DNA of 64,000 nucleotides from Hydrocarboniphaga effusa AP103. Its GTDB lineage: Bacteria > Pseudomonadota > Gammaproteobacteria > Nevskiales > Nevskiaceae. Under the pieces are notes generated by a model that had not been told where the DNA came from, ran no database searches, and saw only the letters and a list, made by a program, of their open reading frames with translations. The position numbers and the translations under genes are program-made. Where the stretch lies: NCBI RefSeq assembly GCF_000271305.1, contig NZ_AKGD01000001.1, positions 558,001 to 622,000 on the forward strand, written 5' to 3'. Positions 36,618-45,666 of the stretch are shown here, piece by piece (the stretch's first letter is position 1; every line of letters starts with the position of its first letter).

Positions 36618-38426
36618 GTGTACCTTTCCTTCTTCAATCTCCGGGAGATGCCGTTCACGATCACTCCGGACCCGGCCTACCTGTACCTGTCGCCGCGTCA
36701 CCAGGAGGCGCTCGGGCATCTGCTGTACGGCACCGGCCAGTACGGCGGTTTCGTCCAGCTGACCGGCGAAGTCGGCACCGGCAAGACCACCATCGTGCGC
36801 ACGCTGCTCGAGCAGAAGCTCGACGGCGTCGACGTGGCGATGATCCACAACCCGAGCCAGAACGAGATCGAGTTCGTGCAATCGATCTGCGACGAGCTCG
36901 GCGTCGATTACGCCAAGGCCGGGCCCACGCCGACGCTCAAGCAGCTCGGCGACGCACTCAACGTGCATCTGCTGGCCGCGCACGCGGCCGGCAAGCGCAC
37001 CGTGGTCATCATCGACGAAGCGCAGAACCTGCCGCGCGACGTGCTCGAGCAGGTCCGCCTGCTGACCAACCTCGAGACACACAAGGAAAAACTGCTGCGC
37101 ATCATGCTGATCGGCCAGCCCGAGCTGGTCGATCTGCTGTCGCGCCCGGACCTGCGCCAGCTCGCGAGCCGCATCACCGCGCGCTATCACCTGATGCCGC
37201 TTTCCGAAGCCGAAACCGCCGAGTACATCCGCCATCGGCTGCGCGTCGCCGGCACCACCGAGGAGCTGTTCCCGCCGGCCGCGATCCACGAGATCCACAA
37301 GGCCACGCGCGGCGTGCCGAGGCTCGTCAACATCCTCTGCGACCGCGCCCTGCTCGGGGCCTACAGCCAGGGGGTGAGACGGGTAAACCCCGAGACCGTG
37401 CGCCGCGCTGCCGGTGAATCGATCGGAGCGGTCGCGGGCACTGGCCCCAGCGTCGAGCGCCGGCGGCTCAAGAAACCGGACTGGCTGCAGCTTCCGCAAT
37501 CGCGCCTGCGCTGGATCGAAACCGGGCTCGCCTGTGTCGCCGTCGTCATTTCGATCGCCCTGGTCTACCAGACATTCTTCGCGAACCGCGCGGCGCAACC
37601 GGAAACCAGCGAGACGAGCGCCCGCCACCGGAAGGCGGCGGCAGCGCCCGAGCAAGCCGCTGCCGGCGGCGAGCAGCCGCAGCAGCAGCCGGCGACGGCC
37701 AGCGGCAACAGCGCGCCGAAGTCGGCGGCGTCGGCGAACGAAGCAGGTGCGAGCGATCCACAGGCCCAGGCGGCCGCCGGCGGCGTCGCGAGCGCCCCGG
37801 CCGGAGCCGACCTCACCACGCTGCTGCAGTCCTCGCAGACGCTGCCGGTGGTCATGAGCCGCTTGATTCGGCTTTGGGATCGCGACACCGTGCTGCCATC
37901 CGGCGCCAACGTCTGCCGTGAGCTTTCGCAGCACAAGCTCGAATGCTTCAAGGGCAACGGCGAATGGGCCGACCTGCGCACGCTCAACCGCCCGGCCCTG
38001 CTCTCGCTGACGACCGGCCGCGGCGAACAGCAACACGTGCTGCTGCGCGGGCTCACGGCGACTTTCGCGAGCATCGAAACCGGCCGCGGCACGATCAATG
38101 TCCCGCTCGACCAGATCGATACCCTGTGGACCGGCGAATACCTGCTGCTCTGGCGCCGCGAAATCAGCGACAACTACCTTGCGCAGGGCAGCCGTGGAGC
38201 CTCGGTGGTCTGGCTGCGCACACGCCTGGCCGAGCTCGACGGCAAAGCGCCCCCGAACCCGGTCTCCGACCGCTTCGACACCGAGCTAGCCCAACAGCTC
38301 AAGAAGTTCCAAAGCACCCACGAGCTCCAGGCCGACGGGGTGCTCGGCGTTCGCACCCTGATCGCGCTCGGCGATCACGCCACCGACACTCCGATGCTGG
38401 CCAGCCCGGCAGCGAGCGCACCATGA
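36618..38426 (+). CDS. exeA: General secretion ATPase ExeA/GspA with peptidoglycan-binding domain
   Basis: This 602-residue inner-membrane AAA ATPase helps assemble the type II secretin through the cell wall. The start is a GTG at 36618, giving VYLSFFNLREMPFTITPDP, the standard ExeA N-terminus; an in-frame ATG follows at residue 11. Walker A is GEVGTGKTT (50-58), Walker B VVIIDEAQ with Asp133 and Glu134. One membrane segment lies at about 297-318, then an Ala/Gln-rich linker. A C-terminal peptidoglycan-binding repeat spans about 540-585 (QLKKFQSTHELQADGVLG). The stop overlaps gspB by four bases. Confidence 0.9.
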   Translation: MYLSFFNLREMPFTITPDPAYLYLSPRHQEALGHLLYGTGQYGGFVQLTGEVGTGKTTIVRTLLEQKLDGVDVAMIHNPSQNEIEFVQSICDELGVDYAKAGPTPTLKQLGDALNVHLLAAHAAGKRTVVIIDEAQNLPRDVLEQVRLLTNLETHKEKLLRIMLIGQPELVDLLSRPDLRQLASRITARYHLMPLSEAETAEYIRHRLRVAGTTEELFPPAAIHEIHKATRGVPRLVNILCDRALLGAYSQGVRRVNPETVRRAAGESIGAVAGTGPSVERRRLKKPDWLQLPQSRLRWIETGLACVAVVISIALVYQTFFANRAAQPETSETSARHRKAAAAPEQAAAGGEQPQQQPATASGNSAPKSAASANEAGASDPQAQAAAGGVASAPAGADLTTLLQSSQTLPVVMSRLIRLWDRDTVLPSGANVCRELSQHKLECFKGNGEWADLRTLNRPALLSLTTGRGEQQHVLLRGLTATFASIETGRGTINVPLDQIDTLWTGEYLLLWRREISDNYLAQGSRGASVVWLRTRLAELDGKAPPNPVSDRFDTELAQQLKKFQSTHELQADGVLGVRTLIALGDHATDTPMLASPAASAP

Positions 38427-39259
38427 GCTTCATCCTCGACGCCCTGCGCAAGGCTGAGCGCGACCGCAACCTGGGCCAGGCGCCCGGCCTGCAGGACGTC
38501 GCGATGGCTCCGGACGATACGCGCCGGAAGGCCGAATCCCCTCAGCCGATGCCGCGCCTGCTGGTACTGGCCGGGCTGGTGCTGCTGGTCTGCCTGGGGC
38601 TTTACCTGATCTTCAGGCCACAGCACGAAACCAGGCCGGCGCCCCCCCTGCCACCCGGCAAGATCACCGCCACCGTCCGCGGCCCGGCACCGCCACCTTC
38701 TGGCATCGGCGCGGAGACCCAGGAGCCGGCGCAGACCGAAGAAGCGCTGGCGCCGGCCATCGACGCGTCCGCCAATCTCGCGAGCCTCGACGACCTGACC
38801 GGCTCGAATCCACCATCGCCCGTCGCGACGCCCGCTGCTGCCCCGGAACCCGAGCCCCAGTCCGATTTCGTCGTGCATCCGGAGCCCCCACGCGGCGCGA
38901 ACTTCAGGTCGGAGACGCCCATTCCGGGCCCGAGCGCAACCGCGCCCGAGACCCCGGAAGCATCGATGCGCTCGTCAGCCTTCGACCAACCTGCCGCGCC
39001 AACCTCCGCAGCGGCGGCGCCGGCGAACGCCACGGCGCTCGAATCCATGCCGCAGTCGTACCAGGCGGCGTTTCCGACCTTCTCGGTCGACGTCCACGTC
39101 TGGGATTCGAACCCGCAGAAGCGCTTCGTGCTCGTGAACGGCCGCCGCTACCGCGAAGGCGACACGCTCACCGCCGGCCCCAAGCTCGTCGAGATCGCGC
39201 AACAAGGGCTCATCGTCGACTACAACGGCGAGCGCGTGCTGGTTTCGATCGCGCAGTAG
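38423..39259 (+). CDS. gspB: General secretion pathway protein GspB/ExeB
   Basis: This 278-residue bitopic inner-membrane partner of ExeA starts with MSFILDALRKAERDR, the family signature. It has one membrane segment (about 45-64), a long Pro/Ala-rich periplasmic linker (about 70-210) and a C-terminal T2SSB domain (about 215-278: FSVDVHVWDSNPQKRFVLVN). The ATGA overlap with exeA shows coupling. ExeAB place the GspD secretin in the outer membrane; the rest of the secretion operon is outside the window. Confidence 0.9.
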   Translation: MSFILDALRKAERDRNLGQAPGLQDVAMAPDDTRRKAESPQPMPRLLVLAGLVLLVCLGLYLIFRPQHETRPAPPLPPGKITATVRGPAPPPSGIGAETQEPAQTEEALAPAIDASANLASLDDLTGSNPPSPVATPAAAPEPEPQSDFVVHPEPPRGANFRSETPIPGPSATAPETPEASMRSSAFDQPAAPTSAAAAPANATALESMPQSYQAAFPTFSVDVHVWDSNPQKRFVLVNGRRYREGDTLTAGPKLVEIAQQGLIVDYNGERVLVSIAQ

Positions 39260-39280
39260 AGCGCGTCGGATCGGCATCAA

Positions 39281-39303
39281 GGCGCCGCCCTCGCAGCGGC
39301 GCC
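39281..39303. terminator. Hairpin between convergent gspB and the phosphorylase gene
   Basis: GGCGCCGC pairs with GCGGCGCC around CCTCGCA. It is the only structure in the 65-bp gap between the two converging genes. It lacks a T tract, so it is at best a weak or factor-assisted stop. Confidence 0.35.
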
Positions 39304-39324
39304 CGAACTCCATGATTTCCTCGA

Positions 39325-40083
39325 TCAGCCCAGCGCCGGCAGCGCCTTGCCGAGCACCGCGCGCACCTTCGTCATGCCCTGCTCCATCGATTTCTCGATC
39401 TCGTCGTGGATGCCGCCGCTGCCGATGCCCGCGCCCCAGTTCACCGAGACCGCGAGGCAGGCGTAATCGAGCCCGAGTTCGCGCGCGAGCGGCGCTTCCG
39501 GGAAGCTCGTCATGCCGACCAGATCGCAGCCGTCCTGCCTGAGCCTGCGAATCTCGGCCGGGGTTTCGAGACGCGGCCCCTGGGTGATCGCCATGACGCC
39601 GCCGTCGCTGATCGCCACGCCTGCGCTCTGCGCCGAATCGAGCAGCACGCGGCGCAGCGACTGACTGTAGGGCTCGGCCATTTCGACGTGATGCAGCGAC
39701 CAGCGATCGGTGCCGTCCGAATAGGTGTGATCGCGGCCGTAGGTGTAGTCGATCGCATCAACCGGAACGCCGACCCGCGCGGGCGCATAGCCTTCGGTGA
39801 TGCCGCCGACCGCGGCGATCGCGATGATCTTTTCGATGCCGGCCTGCTTGAGCGCCCAGAGGTTCGCGCGATAGTTGATCAGGTGCGGCGGAATCTTGTG
39901 GCCTTCGCCATGGCGCGCGAGAAAGCAGGCGCGCACGCCGTAGACGCTGCCGAACAACAGCGGCGCAGACGAGGCGCCGTACGGCGTCATCGCCTCGACG
40001 CGCTCTTCGATGGCCAGGCCCGGCCAGCTGTTCATGCCGGTGCCGCCGATGACGGCGATCTTCGGACGTGCTGCGTTGCTCAT
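39325..40083 (-). CDS. S-methyl-5'-thioinosine phosphorylase (MTAP/PNP family)
   Basis: This 252-residue nucleoside phosphorylase has GGTGMN near residue 14, FLARHGEGHKIPPHLINYRAN and the base-binding region GVMAITQGPRLET. The last region departs from strict MTAP motifs and fits the Pseudomonas-type methylthioinosine phosphorylase, which salvages the thioinosine made from methylthioadenosine by a deaminase. Hypoxanthine released would feed the phosphoribosyltransferase encoded just upstream in the same operon (91 bp apart), which supports this reading over adenosine-type activity. The deaminase gene is not in the window. Confidence 0.85.
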   Translation of the reverse strand: MSNAARPKIAVIGGTGMNSWPGLAIEERVEAMTPYGASSAPLLFGSVYGVRACFLARHGEGHKIPPHLINYRANLWALKQAGIEKIIAIAAVGGITEGYAPARVGVPVDAIDYTYGRDHTYSDGTDRWSLHHVEMAEPYSQSLRRVLLDSAQSAGVAISDGGVMAITQGPRLETPAEIRRLRQDGCDLVGMTSFPEAPLARELGLDYACLAVSVNWGAGIGSGGIHDEIEKSMEQGMTKVRAVLGKALPALG

Positions 40084-40174
40084 GCTGTCTTCTTCACCCG
40101 ATGCGTTATTCGTGTTGTTGCAGAATCATCCTGCGCGCTGATGTCAGCGGGCCCGATCCCCCGATCAACTGAGC

Positions 40175-40741
40175 TCACAGGCCCTTCACGGCATAGATCG
40201 CGGGCAGCTGGCGCCAATACTCTTTGTAGTCCATGCCGCAGCCGAACACGTAGCGGTCTTCGACCGTCAGGCCGATGTATTCCGCATGTGCACCCGGTGC
40301 GCGGCGATCGTGCAGTTTCTCGGCGAGCACGGCGACCGCCAGGCTCGTGGGCTCGAACTCCATGAGCGCGCGGCGAATCGCCACCAGCGTGTAGCCCTCG
40401 TCGAGAATGTCGTCGATCACCAGCACGTGACGGCCGCTGATCAGCGACGGATCGGGCTGGCGCTTCCAGGTCAGTCCGCCACCGCTCGTCGCGCCGCGAT
40501 AGCGCGTCGCATGCAGATAGTCCTGCTCGAAACCGAAGCTCAGCCGGCCGACGATTTCGGCGGTCGGAATCAGCCCGCCGTTCATCACCGTGAGTATCAG
40601 CGGATTGAGCTCGGCGTAGCGCGCCGTGATGTCCTTGGCGAGGCTATCGTAGGCGGCCTGCACGGCCGCGGCGCTGTGCAGGCAGTCGGCACTGGCGAGC
40701 ACTTCGCGCGCATGCGTGAGCCGTGACAGATCCTGCGTCAT
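40175..40741 (-). CDS. hpt: Hypoxanthine-guanine phosphoribosyltransferase
   Basis: This 188-residue purine-salvage enzyme attaches ribose-5-phosphate from PRPP to hypoxanthine or guanine. It has VMNGGLIPTAEIVGRL near residue 50, the PRPP motif HVLVIDDILDEGYTL near 105 and the closing VFGCGMDYKEYWRQLP typical of the XPRT/HPRT variant in Xanthomonas and Pseudomonas relatives. The start ATG (40741) overlaps the nagZ stop by four bases. The product of the downstream methylthioinosine phosphorylase is its substrate. Confidence 0.88.
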   Translation of the reverse strand: MTQDLSRLTHAREVLASADCLHSAAAVQAAYDSLAKDITARYAELNPLILTVMNGGLIPTAEIVGRLSFGFEQDYLHATRYRGATSGGGLTWKRQPDPSLISGRHVLVIDDILDEGYTLVAIRRALMEFEPTSLAVAVLAEKLHDRRAPGAHAEYIGLTVEDRYVFGCGMDYKEYWRQLPAIYAVKGL

Positions 40742-41715
40742 GATGCGATTTCCTTGCGATAGAGCTTGCGCAGCCGCTGCGAACTGCTGGGCCTCGGCTT
40801 GATGTCCTTGAGTGCGTCGAGCAGGGCCGCGCAACCCGGCCTGTCGTTGCAGACCGGCAGCATGTCGCAGCCCGCCGAGAGTGCCAGGCGCGCACGATCT
40901 TCGAGCCCGCCGACCACGGCCGCGCCGTTCATCGACAAGTCGTCGCAGATCACCGCGCCGCGGAAGCCGAGCTTGCGACGCAGAAAAGTCATGATCCACT
41001 TGCGCGACAGCGAAGCCGGCGTGGTGTCGAAAGCGCTGTAGCGCACGTGCGCCATCATCAGTGATTCGATGCCGTCTTCGATGAGCCGCTTGAACGGCAG
41101 CAGATCGAGCGCCGCGAGATCCTGCAGCGGACGCCGGTCGATCGGCAGCTCCAGATGCGAATCGGCGACCACGTTGCCATGCCCCGGAAAATGCTTGCCG
41201 GTCGAGGCGATGCCCTGGCTGCGCAAGCCCGCGGCGACCGCGCGCGCGAGTTCGATGACGATTTCGGGGTCACCCGAGAACGCGCGATCGCCGATGATCT
41301 GGCTCATGCCGGCATCGACGTCGAGCACCGGCGCGAACGGCAGGTCGATGCCGTAGCTCGCGAGTTCGCGGCCGATGGTCGCGCCCCAGCCCTGGGCTTC
41401 CACGCGCGCACGCGCTGCGTCTTCGAGATACAGGCGGCCGAGCATGGCCATCGCCGGCACGCGCGTGAAGCCGACGCGAAAGCGCTGCACGCGCCCACCT
41501 TCGTGATCCACCGCGAGCAACAGCCGCGGCGTGCTCTTGATCGCGAGAATGTCCTTGCACAACGCGGCGAGCTGCGCGGGGTCGTGATAGTTGCGCGTGA
41601 ACAGGATAACGCCACCGACGAGCGGATGACTCAGCAGTTCGCGATCCTCGGCGGTGACTTCCTGGCCGGGAATGTCGGCCATGATCGGGCCGATCAAGGG
41701 TGTGCTCGAAGGCAT
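40738..41715 (-). CDS. nagZ: Beta-N-acetylhexosaminidase, GH3, wall recycling
   Basis: This 325-residue cytoplasmic GH3 enzyme removes N-acetylglucosamine from anhydro-muropeptides. It shows DHEGGRVQRFRVGFTRVPAM, the recycling-enzyme motif KHFPGHG with the general acid His, and the nucleophile Asp in ICDDLSMNGA. No signal peptide is present, as expected. In Gram-negatives its product helps set AmpC induction. The gene sits 33 bp after the L,D-transpeptidase stop and overlaps hpt, so it belongs to a five-gene leftward operon. Confidence 0.94.
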   Translation of the reverse strand: MPSSTPLIGPIMADIPGQEVTAEDRELLSHPLVGGVILFTRNYHDPAQLAALCKDILAIKSTPRLLLAVDHEGGRVQRFRVGFTRVPAMAMLGRLYLEDAARARVEAQGWGATIGRELASYGIDLPFAPVLDVDAGMSQIIGDRAFSGDPEIVIELARAVAAGLRSQGIASTGKHFPGHGNVVADSHLELPIDRRPLQDLAALDLLPFKRLIEDGIESLMMAHVRYSAFDTTPASLSRKWIMTFLRRKLGFRGAVICDDLSMNGAAVVGGLEDRARLALSAGCDMLPVCNDRPGCAALLDALKDIKPRPSSSQRLRKLYRKEIAS

Positions 41716-41748
41716 GGGCGTGAGGCGCTTTTGTAATGGATGAATGTT

Positions 41749-42225
41749 TTAGCTGATGCGGACGACGGTGCCCACCGGCACGCGATCGTAAAGCTCGATG
41801 ATGTCGGCATTGTCCATGCGCACGCAGCCCTTGGAGCCCGGCAGTCCAAGCTGCGTCGCATACGGCGTGCCGTGGATGTAGATGTAGCGACGGAACGTAT
41901 CGACGAGCCCCAGCCGGTTGCGTCCGGCCTCGGTGCCCGACAGCCACAGGATGCGTGTGAGGATCCAGTCACGCCCGGGCTGTTGCGCGTGCAGCTCCGG
42001 CGTCCAGATTTCGCCGGTCGGACGGCGCGCGCGAAACACCGCGCCGAGCGGCTGATCGCCGCCGATCTTGGCGCGCACGATGTGCGCACCGCGCGGCGTG
42101 CAGCCGGAGCCGTTGATCTCGCCGGGCCCATTGGTCGCGGTCGAGACGATGAACTCGCGCAGCGTACGGCCGGATTCGATCAGCTGCATGCGCTGCCGCT
42201 GCAGATCGACCTCAAGCTCCATCAT
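41749..42225 (-). CDS. L,D-transpeptidase (YkuD fold)
   Basis: This 158-residue protein carries the YkuD catalytic signature IHGT (His119) followed by LGLPGSKGCVRM with Cys134 as nucleophile. Such enzymes cross-link peptidoglycan or attach proteins to it. It lacks an evident signal peptide, which is unusual for a wall enzyme: the preferred start MMELEVDLQ at 42225 overlaps the upstream gene by 14 bp, and a longer start at 42264 adds no hydrophobic stretch. A cytoplasmic role on precursors, or non-classical export, is possible. The next gene, nagZ, also acts on wall fragments. Confidence 0.82.
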   Translation of the reverse strand: MMELEVDLQRQRMQLIESGRTLREFIVSTATNGPGEINGSGCTPRGAHIVRAKIGGDQPLGAVFRARRPTGEIWTPELHAQQPGRDWILTRILWLSGTEAGRNRLGLVDTFRRYIYIHGTPYATQLGLPGSKGCVRMDNADIIELYDRVPVGTVVRIS

Positions 42226-42697
42226 TTTCGGTCCAGCGCGAATACGGATGACTCGCGAGCGCATTGTTGTAATAGCGCCGTAGTTGCGTGACTTCTTCGC
42301 CCAGCCAGGATGGACGCACGAAGGCTTCGTCCTCGCTGCCGAGTTCGATCTCGGCGACCACGAGCCCGGCGTTGTCGCCTTCGAAGTCGTCGACTTCCCA
42401 CAGATGACCTTCGTGGTTCACGTAATGGCGCGTCTTGAGAATGAGCCCGCGGCACAGCGTGCGGATCATTTCGTCGGCCTCGTCGGCCGGAATCGTGTAC
42501 TCGTATTCGGCGCGCGTGCTGCCGACTACGGCCTGCTTGACGTTGAGCTTGCCAACATCGCCCTCGACACGGACGCGTACCGAGGCCGGTGCGCCGAGTT
42601 CGGTCAGGTAGCCGTGGCGCATCGCGACGCGCTTGTGCGCCTGCTCGCGCCAGGCATTGCCGGAGACGAGGAACTTGCGTTCGATTTCGAGCGGCAT
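42212..42697 (-). CDS. CYTH domain protein (inorganic triphosphatase/thiamine triphosphatase-like)
   Basis: This 161-residue protein begins MPLEIERKFLV, the ExExK triphosphate-binding signature (Glu4, Glu6, Lys8) of the CYTH tunnel fold. Regularly spaced basic and acidic strands follow (SVRVRVEG, LNVKQAV, WEVDDFEG, VAEIELGS). Proteobacterial stand-alone members hydrolyse tripolyphosphate or act on nucleotide triphosphates; the substrate here is not known. The start at 42697 is fixed by the signature; the upstream open frame is non-coding. It is the first gene of the leftward operon. Confidence 0.88.
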   Translation of the reverse strand: MPLEIERKFLVSGNAWREQAHKRVAMRHGYLTELGAPASVRVRVEGDVGKLNVKQAVVGSTRAEYEYTIPADEADEMIRTLCRGLILKTRHYVNHEGHLWEVDDFEGDNAGLVVAEIELGSEDEAFVRPSWLGEEVTQLRRYYNNALASHPYSRWTENDGA

Positions 42698-42725
42698 GCG
42701 TTGGGGACCGATGGGAGCGGCACCC

Positions 42726-42731
42726 ATTGTA
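42726..42731 (-). promoter_or_regulatory. Candidate -10 element for the CYTH-nagZ operon
   Basis: CTTACAAT on the minus strand contains TACAAT 28 bp before the start codon. The same eight bases precede the kinase gene. No convincing -35 accompanies it. Confidence 0.35.
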
Positions 42732-42983
42732 AGGCTTCGGATTCGATGTCGCGGCTTCGCCGGGGCCCGAGCCATCGCCACACCTGTGGCGGCCCGCGCC
42801 ACAGTCTCGCCTCGAAAGCCCGCGTGACAGATGCCCAAGACGCACGCAAGTTATTGATTACCAAAGACCGGGTCACGAGGAGAAAGCTGGCCCGGCTTTC
42901 GCGCTATGGAAAAGGCCGGCCCGCATCGCGTCGACAGGCGATCCGATGCGGCACGGCACCGCCCATAACACGAGGAGAAGCAG

Positions 42984-44777
42984 ATGAGCCTTCATGCAAC
43001 CGAAGCCGCGCAGCAGTGGCTGTCCGAATTCGATTCCAGACTACGAGCGCGCGATGTCGGTGCCGTCACCGCCTCGTTCACCGAGGATGGCTTCTGGCGC
43101 GACCTGATCGCCTTCACCTGGAACATCAAGACCAGCGAAGGCCACGCGCAAATCAGCGAGATGCTGCATGCGCGGCTCGAAGACGTCGCGCCGTCGAACT
43201 GGCAGCTCGACGGCGAAGCCACCGAAGAGGCCGGCGTGATCTCCTGCTGGATCAGCTTCGAAACCCGGCTCGCGCGCGGCTACGGCCAGCTGCGCCTGCG
43301 CGACGGCCGCGCCTGGACGCTGCTCACGACGATGCGCGAGCTCAAGGGCTTCGAGGAAAAGCGCGGAGACACGCGCCCGCTCGGGGCCCATCACGGCATC
43401 GAGAAACATCCGCGCAGCTGGCTCGACAAGCGTCGCGAAGAGGAGGCCGCGCTGGGTCACAGCGTGCAGCCCTACTGCCTGATCATCGGCGGCGGACAAG
43501 GCGGCGTCGCCCTCGCCGCGCGCCTGCGCCAGCTCGATGTGCCGACGCTGGTGATCGATCGCAATCCGCGCCCCGGCGATGCCTGGCGCAATCGCTATCG
43601 CTCGCTGTGCCTGCACGATCCGGTCTGGTACGACCATCTGCCGTATCTGAACTTTCCCGAGCACTGGCCGGTGTTCGCGCCCAAGGACAAGGTGGGCGAC
43701 TGGCTCGAGATGTACGTCAAGCTCATGGAAGTGAATTACTGGGGCAGCACCGAAGCCACGCAGGCGCGCTACGACGAAGCCCGTCAGGAGTGGGAAGTGA
43801 TCGTGCAGCGCGGAGACGAGGCGATCACGCTGCGTCCCAAGCAACTGGTGCTCGCCACCGGCATGTCGGGCATGCCCAACGTGCCCAAGTTCAAGGGTGC
43901 GGAACGCTTCAAGGGCCAGCAGCATCATTCCTCGCGCCATCCGGGTGGCGAAGCCTACGCGGGCAAGAAGTGCGTGGTGATCGGCGCCAACAACTCCGCG
44001 CACGACATCAGCGCCGACCTGTGGGCGCACGATGCGCAAGTGACGATGGTGCAACGCTCGTCGACACATATCGCGCGCTCGGACACGCTCATGGACCTCG
44101 TGTTCGGACCGCTGTATTCCGAGCAGGCGCTGCGCAACGGCGTCACCACGGCCAAGGCCGATCTGACCTTCGCCTCTATTCCGTACAAGATCCTGCCGCA
44201 ATTCCAGAAGCCCGCGTTCGATGCGATGGCCGAACGCGACAAGGACTTCTACCAGCGCCTCGAAGCGGCCGGCTTCATGCTCGATTTCGGCGACGACGGC
44301 TCCGGCCTGTTCCTCAAATACCTGCGCCGCGGCTCGGGCTACTACATCGATGTCGGCGCATCCGAACTGATCGCCAACGGCAGCATCCAGCTCAAGAGTC
44401 GGGTCGATGTGCAGGAGATCACCGAGGACGCGGTGATCCTGTCCGATGGAAGCCGGCTGCCGGCCGATCTGATCATCTACGCCACCGGCTACGGCTCGAT
44501 GAACGGCTGGGCCGCGAAGATCATTTCGCAGGAAGTGGCCGACAAGGTCGGCAAGTGCTGGGGGCTCGGCAGCAGCACGACCAAGGATCCCGGCCCCTGG
44601 GAAGGCGAGCTGCGCAACATGTGGAAGCCCACGCAGCAGGAGGCGCTGTGGTTTCACGGCGGCAACCTGCATCAATCGCGGCACTACTCGCTGTATCTCG
44701 CGCTGCAGATCAAGGCGCGCAAGGAAGGCATCGCAACGCCCGTCTATGGCCTGCAGCCGGTTCATCACCTGAGCTGA
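42984..44777 (+). CDS. FAD/NAD(P)-dependent monooxygenase with NTF2-like N-terminal extension
   Basis: This 597-residue flavoprotein has two dinucleotide loops, LIIGGGQGGVALAARL (about residues 167-182) for FAD and CVVIGANNSAHDIS (about 330) for NADPH. Text between and after them is like class B flavin monooxygenases (YLNFPEHWPVF, IYATGYGSMNGWA). The first 150 residues are an added domain that looks like an NTF2/SnoaL-type alpha+beta fold (WLSEFDSRLRARDVGAVTA). Substrate unknown. AGGAG lies shortly before the ATG. The dehydrogenase gene follows by 24 bp, so the two may act on one substrate, as ketone plus alcohol steps. Confidence 0.85.
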   Translation: MSLHATEAAQQWLSEFDSRLRARDVGAVTASFTEDGFWRDLIAFTWNIKTSEGHAQISEMLHARLEDVAPSNWQLDGEATEEAGVISCWISFETRLARGYGQLRLRDGRAWTLLTTMRELKGFEEKRGDTRPLGAHHGIEKHPRSWLDKRREEEAALGHSVQPYCLIIGGGQGGVALAARLRQLDVPTLVIDRNPRPGDAWRNRYRSLCLHDPVWYDHLPYLNFPEHWPVFAPKDKVGDWLEMYVKLMEVNYWGSTEATQARYDEARQEWEVIVQRGDEAITLRPKQLVLATGMSGMPNVPKFKGAERFKGQQHHSSRHPGGEAYAGKKCVVIGANNSAHDISADLWAHDAQVTMVQRSSTHIARSDTLMDLVFGPLYSEQALRNGVTTAKADLTFASIPYKILPQFQKPAFDAMAERDKDFYQRLEAAGFMLDFGDDGSGLFLKYLRRGSGYYIDVGASELIANGSIQLKSRVDVQEITEDAVILSDGSRLPADLIIYATGYGSMNGWAAKIISQEVADKVGKCWGLGSSTTKDPGPWEGELRNMWKPTQQEALWFHGGNLHQSRHYSLYLALQIKARKEGIATPVYGLQPVHHLS

Positions 44778-44801
44778 CGCCAAGCCGACACAGGAGAAAT
44801 C

Positions 44802-45581
44802 ATGAGACTCAACGGAAAAGTCGCCCTCGTCACCGGGGCGGGACAGGGCATCGGCCGCGGCATCGCCTTGCGCCTCGCGCGCGACGGAGCCGACATCGCG
44901 CTCGTCGACATCCAGAAGGACCAGATCGATGCAGTCGCCCGGGAAATCGCCGCGCTCGGGCGTCGCGCCAGCGTCTACGTCGCCGACGTCGCCAAGCGCG
45001 ATCAGCTCTTCGACGCCGTCGCCCAGGCCGATGACAAACTCGGCAGCTTCGACGTGATGGTCAACAACGCCGGCATCGCGCAGGTCGCACCGCTGCTCGA
45101 TGCAACGCCCGAGCAGGTGGACCGCATCCTGCGCATCAACGTGCAAGGCGTTCTCTGGGGCATTCAAGCCGCAGCCACGCAATTCAAGTCACGTGGACGT
45201 CGCGGCAAGATCATCAATGCCTGTTCGATCGCGGGGCACGAGGGCTATGCCCTGCTCGGTGTCTACTCGGCCACCAAGTTCGCCGTGCGCGCGCTCACGC
45301 AGGCCGCAGCCAAGGAGCTTGCGAGCGCCGGCATCACCGTCAACGCCTATTGTCCGGGCGTCGTCGGCACCGACATGTGGGTGGAGATCGACAAGCGCAT
45401 GGCCGAAGTCACCGGCGCCGCCATCGGCGAGACTTACCAGAAGTTCGTCGGGGGCATCGCGCTCGGCCGGGCCGAGACGCCCGACGATGTCGCAGGCTTC
45501 GTGTCGTATCTTGCGAGTGCGGATGCGGACTACATGACCGGGCAGTCGCCGATGATCGACGGTGGCCTGGTTTATCGCTGA
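44802..45581 (+). CDS. Short-chain dehydrogenase, acetoin/diacetyl reductase-like
   Basis: This 259-residue SDR has the NAD(H) loop TGAGQGIGRG (11-20), NNAG near residue 87, Ser and the catalytic YSATK (about residues 154-158). The region ITVNAYCPGVVGTDMWVEID and the ending DYMTGQSPMIDGG closely resemble acetoin reductase/2,3-butanediol dehydrogenase (BudC). Oxidation or reduction of a vicinal hydroxyketone is the best guess. Given its tight pairing with the monooxygenase it may instead serve that pathway. AGGAG precedes the ATG. Confidence 0.85.
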   Translation: MRLNGKVALVTGAGQGIGRGIALRLARDGADIALVDIQKDQIDAVAREIAALGRRASVYVADVAKRDQLFDAVAQADDKLGSFDVMVNNAGIAQVAPLLDATPEQVDRILRINVQGVLWGIQAAATQFKSRGRRGKIINACSIAGHEGYALLGVYSATKFAVRALTQAAAKELASAGITVNAYCPGVVGTDMWVEIDKRMAEVTGAAIGETYQKFVGGIALGRAETPDDVAGFVSYLASADADYMTGQSPMIDGGLVYR

Positions 45582-45597
45582 TCGCAGTTGACGCAAG

Positions 45598-45636
45598 AGC
45601 GCCGCAGCCCACGATGCGCCCGTGGGCTGCGGCGCT
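45598..45636. terminator. Strong hairpin between convergent SDR and rlmD genes
   Basis: AGCGCCGCAGCCCAC (45598-45612) pairs perfectly with 45622-45636, a 15-bp GC-rich stem around a 9-nt loop. It occupies the 85-bp gap between the two converging stops. No clear T tract is present on either strand. Confidence 0.6.
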
Positions 45637-45666
45637 TCGGCTTGTTCGACGCAAGCGTCGTCGACC

